NCBI RefSeq assembly: GCF_008271745.1
Contig: NZ_VKKZ01000020.1
Location: 682,001 to 746,000, forward strand
Source of the DNA: Rufibacter glacialis
GTDB lineage: Bacteria; Bacteroidota; Bacteroidia; Cytophagales; Hymenobacteraceae
Length of the DNA stretch: 64,000 nucleotides
Reading direction: 5' to 3'
Shown: one piece after another, positions 46,142 to 53,890 of the stretch
Layout of the letters: each line of letters opens with the position of its first letter
Numbering within the stretch: position 1 is the stretch's first letter
Notes under the pieces: model-generated
What the model was told of the DNA's origin: nothing
Seen by the model: only the letters and a program-made list of their open reading frames with translations
Databases searched by the model: none
Position numbers and translations under genes: made by a program

Positions 46142-48244
46142 TTATGCTTTTCGGTCTGTCCAAGTTAAATTTAATAGTTGAAAGTCGTCAATACTTACCG
46201 AAACATCGTTATCTAAGTTTGTTGAATGCTCGCAATATTTATAATCATTGCCACATTTTGTGCAGATTTGCTTTTTAAGTAAGTATCCAGGTGTAACATC
46301 AATTTTTCGTGTTTCATAAGCTTTTGCTAAGTCATACTGTTCTTTAGTGAACGCAAATCCAATGATAATTCCTCCGTTTTGGTCAGGCTTTAATTGGTAC
46401 TTGATTTCTGGTGCAATTCCTCTCCTCCTAATGTATTGAACTCCATCACCACAAACCATTTCAAAAAGAGGCGGACTGTCTCTCTTTAAAGGGTATTTAT
46501 TTATGAACGTACTTTGTTTTTCAAGCCAGTTTTTAAACTTATTCTTATCAACTGGAATTATCTTATTTTCATTTAACCATTTTAAAATATCAACGGAGTG
46601 CCCCATTACAGAAACCGATACTTGCTTTTCATCTTGTCTTTCCCAACTTAAAGTAAATGCTGCAACAGTATCCTTGTTTCTTGAAACCTTAGCTGCAAAA
46701 ATCATTTCTAAGGCTTGTAAAGTTTTAGAAACATTAAATTCTGTATTTTCATTTATTCCATGATTTATTGCTGGAATATTCCAATACATATCCTCAAAAC
46801 TAGCAAGAGTAACATTTTTAGGTAAATCTAATTTCTCACCTATTCTTTTTAAAGCTTTAACAACTTCAAGAATATCTGTCTCAATTACTCTAAGACTTGT
46901 TTCTCCAATAGAAATGATATCATACCCTGATATGTATCTTTCTGTATGAATATCATCTTCACGCTTTTGAATTTCATGATAGGAAACAAATAATCGTATT
47001 CCGTCTCCTTCATTTATTGAATAGGGAATTAATTCCTCGAAAACAGATTTTGCTTTTTCTTCAATAAGGTGGGGGGCATTTGCTTCTTCTTTGGCTTCGT
47101 CAAAGTATTCATGTATTAACGGGTTTGCTTGAAAATAATGACAAGTCAATGATTTCCAATCTTCAATAGACAACTCACCATCAACCCTAAATAACTTTGT
47201 ATACTCAGATTGCTTTCCCGCACTTTTGATATCATTTTCAATTCTACTAAGCATCTTTTCTGTGTCACACATTCGTATAGCTCCGTCAAAATGCTCAAAA
47301 GAATTTGTTGCTTCGTCAAAAATAGAATGAACATAACGACAGCCATAGTTGTCATTGTCAATTCCCAGAGACGGGTGTTCTTTTACTTCTTCTACTTCTA
47401 AAGTTTGTTTTCCTTCTTCATGTTTCCACCAAAATTCAGTCTGACTTATACCATAGTATAATTTTTGATACTCACTACTTCCATAAACAGTAACTCCTGA
47501 TTTAATTTTTGATACATCATTATTAAACTGCGGTCCTCGCCAATATTCTAACTCAATAGTGTCATTGTAAGTTTTTGCAAGACCAATTAAATTCCTGTCC
47601 AGTGAAATTCTGACCTTTATTTTTTCGTTTTTAACTTGTTTTACTAATTCATCAATCAAAAAATAATTAAGATTGTTGTGAAGTGATAAGGATTTACGAA
47701 AAAACTGATGGGCAATTACTGCAAATTCGGAATCATTATCTTTGAAAATTCCGTGTCCTTTGTACGTAAACTGTTGAAGTAAATCCGATAAATAAATCAG
47801 GCCGTCTTTGTCTTGTTTTTCAAATAACTTTGAAAAAACACGTTCAACAATTTTTTTTTCATTATAACATACGCAACCAGCATAAAGATAAGTAGCGTTT
47901 TCTGTCAAGTGTCCGGCCAAAAGACTTTTTAATTCGTCTATGTGCGGTAAACATTGTTCTTGATATCTTTTCTTTAAAGCTGTTAAGTGAGCTTTATTTA
48001 TAAATTTTTGTTCTTCATCAGTTTCAGCAATTATTTGATTTCCTACTAAGCGGCACATTCCGGGTTCAAAGTATAAGCCAAAAGGAATTGTCCATCCTAA
48101 TGGTTTGTGCATATCATGTCCTAAACAAGTAGGCACACCTTCCAATGCTTTTTGTTCTAAAGCGTCTTCTAAAGCGCCAACAGAAAATCTATAACCATAT
48201 CGGTTTACTGTGTCCGAATTAAGTACGGCTCTATTTTTAATCAT
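46142..48244 (-). CDS. 700-aa protein of unknown function with possible prohead-protease-like N-terminus
   Basis: The first ~85 residues (VNRYGYRFSVGALEDAL, VPTCLGHDMHKPLGWT, GMCRLVGNQIIAET) recall HK97-type prohead proteases, which have LLxHDxxxPIG and a following short strand pair. This is resemblance by eye. Residues ~90-650 match nothing that I know. Near the C-terminus CTKCGNDYKYCEH is a likely zinc site. No membrane segment. It is AT-rich, stands alone and is flanked by an attC-like half site at 48281-48287 and site 2 downstream. It is a candidate defence or phage-derived gene. Confidence 0.6.
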   Translation of the reverse strand: MIKNRAVLNSDTVNRYGYRFSVGALEDALEQKALEGVPTCLGHDMHKPLGWTIPFGLYFEPGMCRLVGNQIIAETDEEQKFINKAHLTALKKRYQEQCLPHIDELKSLLAGHLTENATYLYAGCVCYNEKKIVERVFSKLFEKQDKDGLIYLSDLLQQFTYKGHGIFKDNDSEFAVIAHQFFRKSLSLHNNLNYFLIDELVKQVKNEKIKVRISLDRNLIGLAKTYNDTIELEYWRGPQFNNDVSKIKSGVTVYGSSEYQKLYYGISQTEFWWKHEEGKQTLEVEEVKEHPSLGIDNDNYGCRYVHSIFDEATNSFEHFDGAIRMCDTEKMLSRIENDIKSAGKQSEYTKLFRVDGELSIEDWKSLTCHYFQANPLIHEYFDEAKEEANAPHLIEEKAKSVFEELIPYSINEGDGIRLFVSYHEIQKREDDIHTERYISGYDIISIGETSLRVIETDILEVVKALKRIGEKLDLPKNVTLASFEDMYWNIPAINHGINENTEFNVSKTLQALEMIFAAKVSRNKDTVAAFTLSWERQDEKQVSVSVMGHSVDILKWLNENKIIPVDKNKFKNWLEKQSTFINKYPLKRDSPPLFEMVCGDGVQYIRRRGIAPEIKYQLKPDQNGGIIIGFAFTKEQYDLAKAYETRKIDVTPGYLLKKQICTKCGNDYKYCEHSTNLDNDVSVSIDDFQLLNLTWTDRKA

Positions 48245-48280
48245 TGCTTATATCCTTTGTATCTTTCTTTCTTAAATGAC

Positions 48281-48287
48281 CGCCAAC
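48281..48287 (-). other. GTTGGCG half-site before the 700-aa gene
   Basis: Minus-strand GTTGGCG, 36 nt before the ATG of the 700-aa gene, is like the closing heptamer of an attC. A small hairpin (AAACGG/CCGTTT) lies just upstream. It is weak alone and is listed because the same position is occupied in the other three cassette-like units. Confidence 0.3.
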
Positions 48288-48427
48288 TAATTGCTAAACG
48301 GAGTTATTCCGTTTATCTGAACTATTTATTGAAGTAGGTTCAGTGCTTTATTCAGCTGTTTTTAGTATAGCGCAAAATGACAAAGCCTCTCCATGTATTT
48401 TTACCTAAAGTAGGAAAGTTTCAGAGG

Positions 48428-48637
48428 TTATCCAGCAAGCTCACAATTTAATCCTGGGAGTAGGCGGCATGCGCGAGGAGCCTGGATGTAGCGCAAGTCA
48501 GCGCCCTGCTCCAGCAGGCTGGTGACAAACGAGCGGCGTGCGTGGGGTGGCCCTTGCTTTAATTCCGGCCTTTTGTCAAAAGGCGCATAATGGAGATTAT
48601 GTAAAACTAAGGCTGCCAAGCATGAGCTGTTTACCAA
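48428..48637 (-). pseudogene. Tyrosine recombinase remnant
   Basis: A short frame contains HARRSFVTSLLEQGADLRYIQ, the HxxR-to-LRYIQ part of the catalytic domain of XerC/D-like or integron-like integrases. After IQ the frame is lost; the expected GHxSSxxT-like part seems to continue in another frame. The N-terminal domain and most catalytic residues are missing. A relic of a second integrase within island 1. Confidence 0.65.
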
Positions 48638-48654
48638 ATGCCAGCCTTCACCTT

Positions 48655-48996
48655 TTAGGCCAAAAGCTTTTCTTTGGCTTTGCTGAATTCGTCATCTGTG
48701 AGAAGCCCTAATTCCTTGAGGTCCCGCAGGCTCTCCAATTCGGATGCCAATGATTTGTGAGGCTTCTCACCAACGTGCACTACCTGTACCGGCATGGCGT
48801 CACTCGAGCAGGCCCAAACAAAGGCTATCACCCATCCAATGAAGGACCAGCCGAAAAACAGGTTGACTGCGAAGATAGCCCAGAAGTTGCGCTTCCGAAC
48901 ACCTACTACACTTGGAAGGAAATAGAAACACAGGAGAACTCCTAAGATAATGAGTGCCTCACCGATGCCAAGGTTACTCATGCTGAATTTGTCCAT
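48655..48996 (-). CDS. Superinfection immunity (T4 Imm-like) protein with SHOCT tail
   Basis: 113 aa. Two membrane segments (about 10-30 and 40-62) contain LLCFYFLPSVVG and NLFFGWSFIGWVIAFVWA, the pattern of the superinfection-immunity family of T4 Imm, which blocks phage DNA entry. A C-terminal SHOCT domain follows (LRDLKELGLLTDDEFSKAKEKLL). Alternative start at 48981. Family members are also widespread in non-phage contexts, so the defence role is plausible, not shown. Confidence 0.75.
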   Translation of the reverse strand: MDKFSMSNLGIGEALIILGVLLCFYFLPSVVGVRKRNFWAIFAVNLFFGWSFIGWVIAFVWACSSDAMPVQVVHVGEKPHKSLASELESLRDLKELGLLTDDEFSKAKEKLLA

Positions 48997-49154
48997 GATA
49001 AGTGCTTTAAAAGCTTTATAAGTGATGATGGGTTACACGCTATCAAAGCAATTGACTAGGAAAACTATTGTTTAAAATTGCTTGCAACTGGAAAATACAA
49101 ACTTATGATAATGTTAATAAACAATACACTACTATTTCTATATCAAATATGTGA

Positions 49155-49298
49155 GGTGGCAGAATAGGTGGCAAAACATTAGCTAAAATATGTTAACATA
49201 TCTTAAATTTTGTTTACAACCTACATTAGGCTTTATAAACGCACATTTTAAGAGAGTCACAACCATTAAAAACCCATAGAAGAACGGCTCTGGGTACT
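49155..49298 (+). other. attR-like junction of island 1
   Basis: Two GGTGGCA units (49155 and 49167) in the same spacing as at 27822 are followed by CGGCTCTGGGTACT (49285-49298), an exact copy of the tRNA-Leu end. This is the expected arm-core order for the right end of an island inserted at 27.77 kb. Confidence 0.7.
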
Positions 49299-49301
49299 CA
49301 A

Positions 49302-49335
49302 AAGGCCTTGTAAACGAAAGTTTGCAAGGCCTTCT
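49302..49335. terminator. Hairpin between the island end and tyrS
   Basis: AAGGCCTTGTAAAC pairs with the GTTTGCAAGGCCTT type sequence at its 3' side (one mismatch). It lies right behind the att core and 60 nt from the tyrS stop. It could be the displaced original terminator of tRNA-Leu and may also serve tyrS. Confidence 0.6.
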
Positions 49336-49396
49336 TGATTTCCGGGGACATTTAAGCTTCAAGCAGGGTTGCCTAAGATCCTTAAGGTTAGAAAAC

Positions 49397-50602
49397 TTAT
49401 AACAATTCATAAAAGTCTCTTTTACCTATCCTGATTTTAGTACCTGCCACCAATTCAATATCCAGGAAGGAATCCATGACTTTGTCATTATTTACCTGGA
49501 CACCCCCACCTTCTATCAATCTCTTTAGTGCAGATTTAGTCATGTCAGCCTTCAATTTCTGACATAGGTTAATCAAGGCTAATGCAGTATTCTGTGCTTC
49601 CAGTGATTCGATGGCAACGGGAGTGAAAGCTTTTTCGTCAAACTTTTTGTTTTGGAACTGGTTTTGGAAAAACCGTTCTGCTTTGTCAGCGTCCTCCTTG
49701 CTATGGTACTGCGAGATGATATTTTTGGCAATGGCTTTCTTTATGTCCATTGGGTTTTCACCAGTGGATAACCTTTCCTTTACCACTTGTTTTTCTTCAG
49801 GTGAAAAGTCAGTAGCCAAATCCAGGTATTCTAAAATCAAGTTGTCTGGAATAGACATGGTTTTGCCAAACATCTCAGTAGGTTCATCTGTCAGACCAAT
49901 GATGTTGTTAAGCGATTTGCTCATTTTCTCTTTTCCGTCCAACCCTTTCAGCAAAGGCATACACATGACGATTTGTGGACTCAGATTAAATGTCTCCTGC
50001 AATTGCCGTCCCATGGTGCAGTTGAATAGTTGGTCTGTTCCACCCATCTCAACGTCACAGTTCAGTTTAACCGAGTCAAACCCTTGTAGAATTGGGTACA
50101 GCAGTTCATGCATAGATATAGGCGTGTTTTCGGTAAACCGCTTGTTGAAATCGTTGCGGTGCATCAATTGGGCAACCGTAACTTTAGACAGTAGCTGTAT
50201 TAGTTCACTGGAAGAAAGTTTGTCCAGCCATTCAGAATTAAAGACAATCTTGGCTTTGCTAACATCAATCACCTTTGATAACTGGCTGATGTAGGTCTCT
50301 GCGTTGTGCTGCACCTCTTCAATGCTTAAGGGCTTTCGGCTTTTGTTCTTACCAGTCGGGTCTCCGATTGTTGCAGTGAAGCTTCCAACCAGTATTACAA
50401 TCTGATGCCCGAAATCCTGGAACTGCTTCATCTTCTTGAGAACAACAGCGTGTCCGAGGTGCAGGTCTGGTGCAGTTGGGTCAAAGCCTAACTTTATGAC
50501 CAGACTGCGGTTCTCATTTTTAGCCTGCTCCAATTTCTGTTCCAACCCATCTTGGGGAAGGATGATTTCCACGTTTTCTTTTAATCTGTTGATTGTTTCC
50601 AT
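49397..50602 (-). CDS. tyrS: Tyrosyl-tRNA synthetase (TyrZ-like clade)
   Basis: 401 aa class I synthetase. HIGH-like HLGH in GFDPTAPDLHLGHAVVL (about 38-54), the tyrosine/tRNA region MHRNDFNKRF, GGTDQLFN, the KMSKS loop (EKMSKSLNN) and a C-terminal S4 RNA-binding domain (about 340-401). Charges tRNA-Tyr. The GFDPTAPDLHLGH opening is typical of the TyrZ-like branch, which in some bacteria is a second, regulated enzyme. Its leader carries an apparent Tyr-codon attenuator. It lies between the two islands, so it may be native or acquired. Confidence 0.95.
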   Translation of the reverse strand: METINRLKENVEIILPQDGLEQKLEQAKNENRSLVIKLGFDPTAPDLHLGHAVVLKKMKQFQDFGHQIVILVGSFTATIGDPTGKNKSRKPLSIEEVQHNAETYISQLSKVIDVSKAKIVFNSEWLDKLSSSELIQLLSKVTVAQLMHRNDFNKRFTENTPISMHELLYPILQGFDSVKLNCDVEMGGTDQLFNCTMGRQLQETFNLSPQIVMCMPLLKGLDGKEKMSKSLNNIIGLTDEPTEMFGKTMSIPDNLILEYLDLATDFSPEEKQVVKERLSTGENPMDIKKAIAKNIISQYHSKEDADKAERFFQNQFQNKKFDEKAFTPVAIESLEAQNTALALINLCQKLKADMTKSALKRLIEGGGVQVNNDKVMDSFLDIELVAGTKIRIGKRDFYELL

Positions 50603-50619
50603 TTTCCCATAAATAAAAA

Positions 50620-50645
50620 AAGCCCGAGCATTGCTGCTCGGGCTT
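50620..50645 (-). terminator. Attenuator terminator before tyrS
   Basis: On the minus strand AAGCCCGAGCA, loop GCAA, TGCTCGGGCTT, then a T-run, all ending 12 nt before the tyrS ATG. It lies in the leader and not at a gene end. The 5' arm can pair instead with TGCTCGGG inside the leader ORF (50706-50713), giving a mutually exclusive antiterminator of 8 GC-rich pairs. Confidence 0.85.
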
Positions 50646-50667
50646 CTGGTTATGTAAATATCCTTTG

Positions 50668-50775
50668 TTACAGTAGTTTTAGAACTGAAGTATGAACATA
50701 CCCTTCCCGAGCATCTACTATAGCGTAATAGGTACTGAAGAAAGGAAGGCGAAGTATGCTGTTCAAGAATTTCAT
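50668..50775 (-). CDS. Tyrosine leader peptide of tyrS (35 aa)
   Basis: ATG at 50775, TAA at 50668-50670. The peptide begins MKFLNSILRL and contains FFSTYYAIVDAREGYVHT: two adjacent Tyr codons (TAT 50730-50728, TAC 50727-50725) and a third at 50700-50698. About 12 nt after the Tyr pair comes TGCTCGGG, which can base-pair with the terminator's 5' arm. A ribosome stalled at the Tyr pair would leave it free. This is the logic of trp/his/phe attenuators. Too short for most gene finders. Confidence 0.75.
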   Translation of the reverse strand: MKFLNSILRLPFFSTYYAIVDAREGYVHTSVLKLL

Positions 50776-50783
50776 TTCTGGTG

Positions 50784-50815
50784 CAAAGTTAATTAGTAAT
50801 AACATCAGGAACAAA
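50784..50815 (-). promoter_or_regulatory. Bacteroidota promoter of the tyrS leader
   Basis: On the minus strand TTTG (50815-50812), 20 nt, then TAACTTTG (50791-50784): both boxes fit TTTG-N19-21-TAnnTTTG. The -7 box ends 8 nt before the leader ATG, so the transcript would have almost no 5' UTR before the leader ORF. Confidence 0.75.
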
Positions 50816-51701
50816 ATTTATGCTATAAGGAAGAAGCTTCATTCAAACTCTCATAGTCAAGTCCCCCCTTATAAATCACTGCAAATTTTAAAACCTTAAA
50901 AGTGACTGTCTTTGATGTGTTCAGCAGAAAGGAGCGTTAGTTATTTCAGCACAAAAAGGAAAGACCTAAAAATCACCCCTAAGTCTATATAAACAGATGT
51001 TCGTGGTCATCATAGAAACAGATGATACTTTCCAATTCATCTATGAAAAAGTTCGACATGAGCCCGCTAGAGGGTACAGAAACAAAATAAGCCGCTGAGT
51101 ATCAGTGGCTCATTTTGTTTTATGTGTGGCAATAAAAGTAGCCTCCTTTAAAGTTTCTTTATTTTTAGTACTATAACTTTATATCTATGCCCTTTAACTG
51201 ATTTTCTATTAAAAGAATGAGCCTTAAGGGCATGATTAACATTCTTACGAAGCTATCCCAATAACTCAATTTATCTATTAAATCATAGGATGGTTTGTGA
51301 GACGTCAAAAGTAGAAAACCAAAACGCAACTTGATCTTACTAATGCTAGGATTAGCAATGTTCTATCATTGCTTGTTTAGTGTGTTATAGTTTCGCTCTG
51401 ATAAGTACTTCTCCTTACAAACGCTTTATACCAGCAAAATGAACTTTAATAAGGTGAAATACTCCGCTGGGCTTCAGAAAAGTAAGGAGCAAATTAGAAA
51501 AAGAAAATCTCAGTAACTGGCCAACAGGCGAATTCAAATCAATCATTGATTTAAGGATTGAGCTGTTCGCTTACTAAAGGTGAATTTGATTATTTCGTTT
51601 CCTGAAGGTCTGATGAATGTCCATATTACTTAGGATTCCAGCTTCTTGATGTTGAAAATGCTCATAGGCAAGGATGACTACTCGGTGAGCGAAAAGTATA
51701 C
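50816..51701. other. Gene-free region between tyrS and the redox island
   Basis: About 890 AT-rich nt. Apart from the hairpin at 51080-51120 I find only short open frames, such as 25 codons from 51439, none protein-like. It may hold the decayed left edge of island 2. Confidence 0.4.
51080..51120. repeat. AGCCGCTGA-type hairpin, copy at the left edge of island 2
   Basis: Arms of 19 nt (51080-51098 and 51102-51120) with two mismatches and a GTA loop. The core AGCCGCTGA/TCAGTGGCT and the following TTTATGTGTGGCAA recall the sequence behind tRNA-Leu at 27786-27828. A degenerate core-like GAGGGTAC precedes it at 51070. A remnant attL is possible. Confidence 0.5.
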
Positions 51702-52610
51702 CTACTCTTTTTGACTAGCCGAGGCTACCAGCACGTCTTTATTTTCAAGTAAGTATTCCCGGACTGTTTTTGCAGGCCTGCCGAGGATGTACGGAATGTC
51801 ATTCTGGACCATTGACATATACGACATTCTTCCATCCAGCATTTGCGTAACAAATTCGATGTTTGCGCTTGCGTACCAACTGTCTGCCCCTTCGGATATC
51901 CATGCTTCAATCAGCTGTTTGAATTCTTCTACGCCTTTTTCCTCGCACTTAATTTCAAGGCCGGTTACCTCGCTCATGAGCTGAGCAATTTCTTTTCCAT
52001 TATGGCTCTCTACACTCAGCCAATAATCCTTACTGGCGTGCCGTTGAGGTCCGTCCACAAGAATTTTTGCCGCAACGGCCGCTATATCACTTGAAGCAAT
52101 GTAACCTACCCTGCGGTCTTCCCAGTAGGTAGTATAGGTAAGATTTTTCGGTAGGTAAGCACTTGTAATGGCTTCCATAAACATATTCGGATGGAGGTGT
52201 GTCCAGGCAATCCCGCTCGCCTCAATGTATTTCTCGATCATCTGGTGCCACGCAAAGTGAGCATCCGTCGTATCCCACTCCGCGAATACACCTACGTGTA
52301 CGATATGGCTGACACCTGCTTTCTTCGCAGCATCCACTAATGTTTTGCTCTGCGTGAGCATACCCACCGTGTACCCAGTTAGAAGAAATACCCGGTCAAC
52401 GCCAGCAAGGGCAAGCGCAAACGTTTGCGGGTCATCTAGGTCAAGGTACCTGCCGTCTTTCCCTTCGCTACGAAGTTGCTCCACCACGTCCTGTTTACGC
52501 GAAGTGATGCGGACCTTGACAGCTTTACCCTCAAGGTCCTTTACGACTTGCTTGCCGATCGTTCCGCTGGCGCCTAAAACGAGTATGGTCGGATACTGAT
52601 TATTTTCCAT
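51702..52610 (-). CDS. NmrA/SDR-type NAD(P)-binding oxidoreductase
   Basis: 302 aa from the ATG at 52610 (MENNQYPTILVLGASGTIGKQ). Atypical short-chain dehydrogenase fold with the dinucleotide loop GASGTIGKQ (about 13-21), RITSRK for NADPH preference, GVDRVFLLTG and HVGVFAEWD. The catalytic YxxxK is not evident, as in NmrA and quinone-oxidoreductase-2 type proteins. Last gene of the run that begins with the nitroreductase, 170 nt after the MsnO8-type gene. Confidence 0.85.
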   Translation of the reverse strand: MENNQYPTILVLGASGTIGKQVVKDLEGKAVKVRITSRKQDVVEQLRSEGKDGRYLDLDDPQTFALALAGVDRVFLLTGYTVGMLTQSKTLVDAAKKAGVSHIVHVGVFAEWDTTDAHFAWHQMIEKYIEASGIAWTHLHPNMFMEAITSAYLPKNLTYTTYWEDRRVGYIASSDIAAVAAKILVDGPQRHASKDYWLSVESHNGKEIAQLMSEVTGLEIKCEEKGVEEFKQLIEAWISEGADSWYASANIEFVTQMLDGRMSYMSMVQNDIPYILGRPAKTVREYLLENKDVLVASASQKE

Positions 52611-52780
52611 TCGTGTTTGTTCAGATATTTTTATTTGCAACCCGATAGAGTGCTTTTGTTAATTCTCCTCTCGGGCTCGGCTCATGTTTACCTTTACTTC
52701 CGTCCGCAGCTTAAAGACCTTTATAGTTGAATCTTCACGTTTAGTTGCCCCCCTGTCACTACCTGATTAAGCCATCGTTT

Positions 52781-53833
52781 TTAAAGCCCTCCCTGTGTAG
52801 CTTTCTTACCTTCCTCTTTGGTGGCGCCTTCATTTATCTCCGCCATCACCTCAGCAAACAGCTGGGCAGATTTTATACGCGATTCATGGTTGTGCATGGT
52901 GGACACGGCAATGAGCTCGTTCACTTGGGTCTGGTCAAGGAACGCCTGAATCTGCTTCTTCACGGTCTGCTTGCTCCCCACAAAGGAATACTTCAGCATC
53001 TGATTTACGGCAGGGTGTTGAAGCAGGTCTTTCAATTCATCCGTCATCTCAGTGGGTGGATGCAGCGGGTCCTTGGCCCCGGTCAGCACGCCCACAAACA
53101 TCCTGATCAGGCTGGTGAACAGCCTTTCCGCCTCTTCATCCGTGTCGGCGAGGTAGACGTTTACCCCAGCCATGGTGTAGGGCCTGTCCAGAAACTCAGA
53201 AGGCTTAAACTCCTGGCGATAAATCTTCAAAGCGTTGAGTAAGTGCGTGGAGGCAAAGTGGCTGGCAAACGCATAGGGCAAGCCCTTTGAGGCTGCCAGG
53301 TGGGCGCTGTCTGGGCTGGACCCCAAGATATACAACGGCACCTCCGTGCCCTCGGCAACGGCTGCCCTTACAGAGGCATTCTTGTTCTCCGGTGAAAAGT
53401 ACTTCTGGATTTTAGCTACTTCCTCAGGAAAGGAATGGGCCGCCTTCATGAAATCTGACCGGATGGCTTGCGCGGTGGCCTGGTCTGTGCCGGGCGCCCT
53501 GCCAAGCCCCAGATCAATGCGGTTGGGGTATAGATGCGCGAGGGTACCGAACTGCTCTGCCACAATCAGAGGAGAGTGGTTGGGGAGCATGATGCCCCCC
53601 GAGCCCACCCGGATGATAGAGGTATTCTCTGCCACGTACCCGATGAGCAGGGAGGTGGCACTACTGGCGATGCTGTCTGAGTTATGGTGCTCGGCAAACC
53701 AGATGCGTTTGTAGTTATTTGCCTCCGCTTCTTTCGCCAGCGCCAAGGAATCGTTTAGGGTCTGTTTTATGGTATTCCCCTCAGAAACAATGGCAAGCTC
53801 TAAAATGGAATGGGCAATCTTTTGGGTATTCAT
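52781..53833 (-). CDS. LLM-class flavin-dependent oxidoreductase (MsnO8-like)
   Basis: 350 aa from the ATG at 53833 (MNTQKIAHSILELA). Luciferase-like TIM barrel: RIWFAEHHNSDSIASSATSLLIG, VGSGGIMLPNHSPLIVAEQFGTL and RIDLGLGRAPGTD are the family signature of the subgroup close to bacterial luciferase-like MsnO8 proteins. It uses reduced flavin and O2; the substrate is unknown. It lies 57 nt after the ohr gene, probably in the same operon. Confidence 0.9.
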   Translation of the reverse strand: MNTQKIAHSILELAIVSEGNTIKQTLNDSLALAKEAEANNYKRIWFAEHHNSDSIASSATSLLIGYVAENTSIIRVGSGGIMLPNHSPLIVAEQFGTLAHLYPNRIDLGLGRAPGTDQATAQAIRSDFMKAAHSFPEEVAKIQKYFSPENKNASVRAAVAEGTEVPLYILGSSPDSAHLAASKGLPYAFASHFASTHLLNALKIYRQEFKPSEFLDRPYTMAGVNVYLADTDEEAERLFTSLIRMFVGVLTGAKDPLHPPTEMTDELKDLLQHPAVNQMLKYSFVGSKQTVKKQIQAFLDQTQVNELIAVSTMHNHESRIKSAQLFAEVMAEINEGATKEEGKKATQGGL

Positions 53834-53890
53834 AGAATTCGATAATATTGGGGTGGTGTGGCTTATTGCCCTGCTCCGATACACGGCAAC

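Noticed and set aside
49183-49410. 75-codon minus-strand frame across the att junction
   Set aside because: It spans the att core, the hairpin and the end of tyrS. Chance frame.
50603-50815. T-box riboswitch for tyrS
   Set aside because: No T-box consensus or specifier-loop layout is visible. The leader ORF with Tyr codons explains the terminator better.
51439-51516. 25-codon frame in the gap before island 2
   Set aside because: Lysine-rich short frame without conservation evidence, leader features or a terminator next to it.
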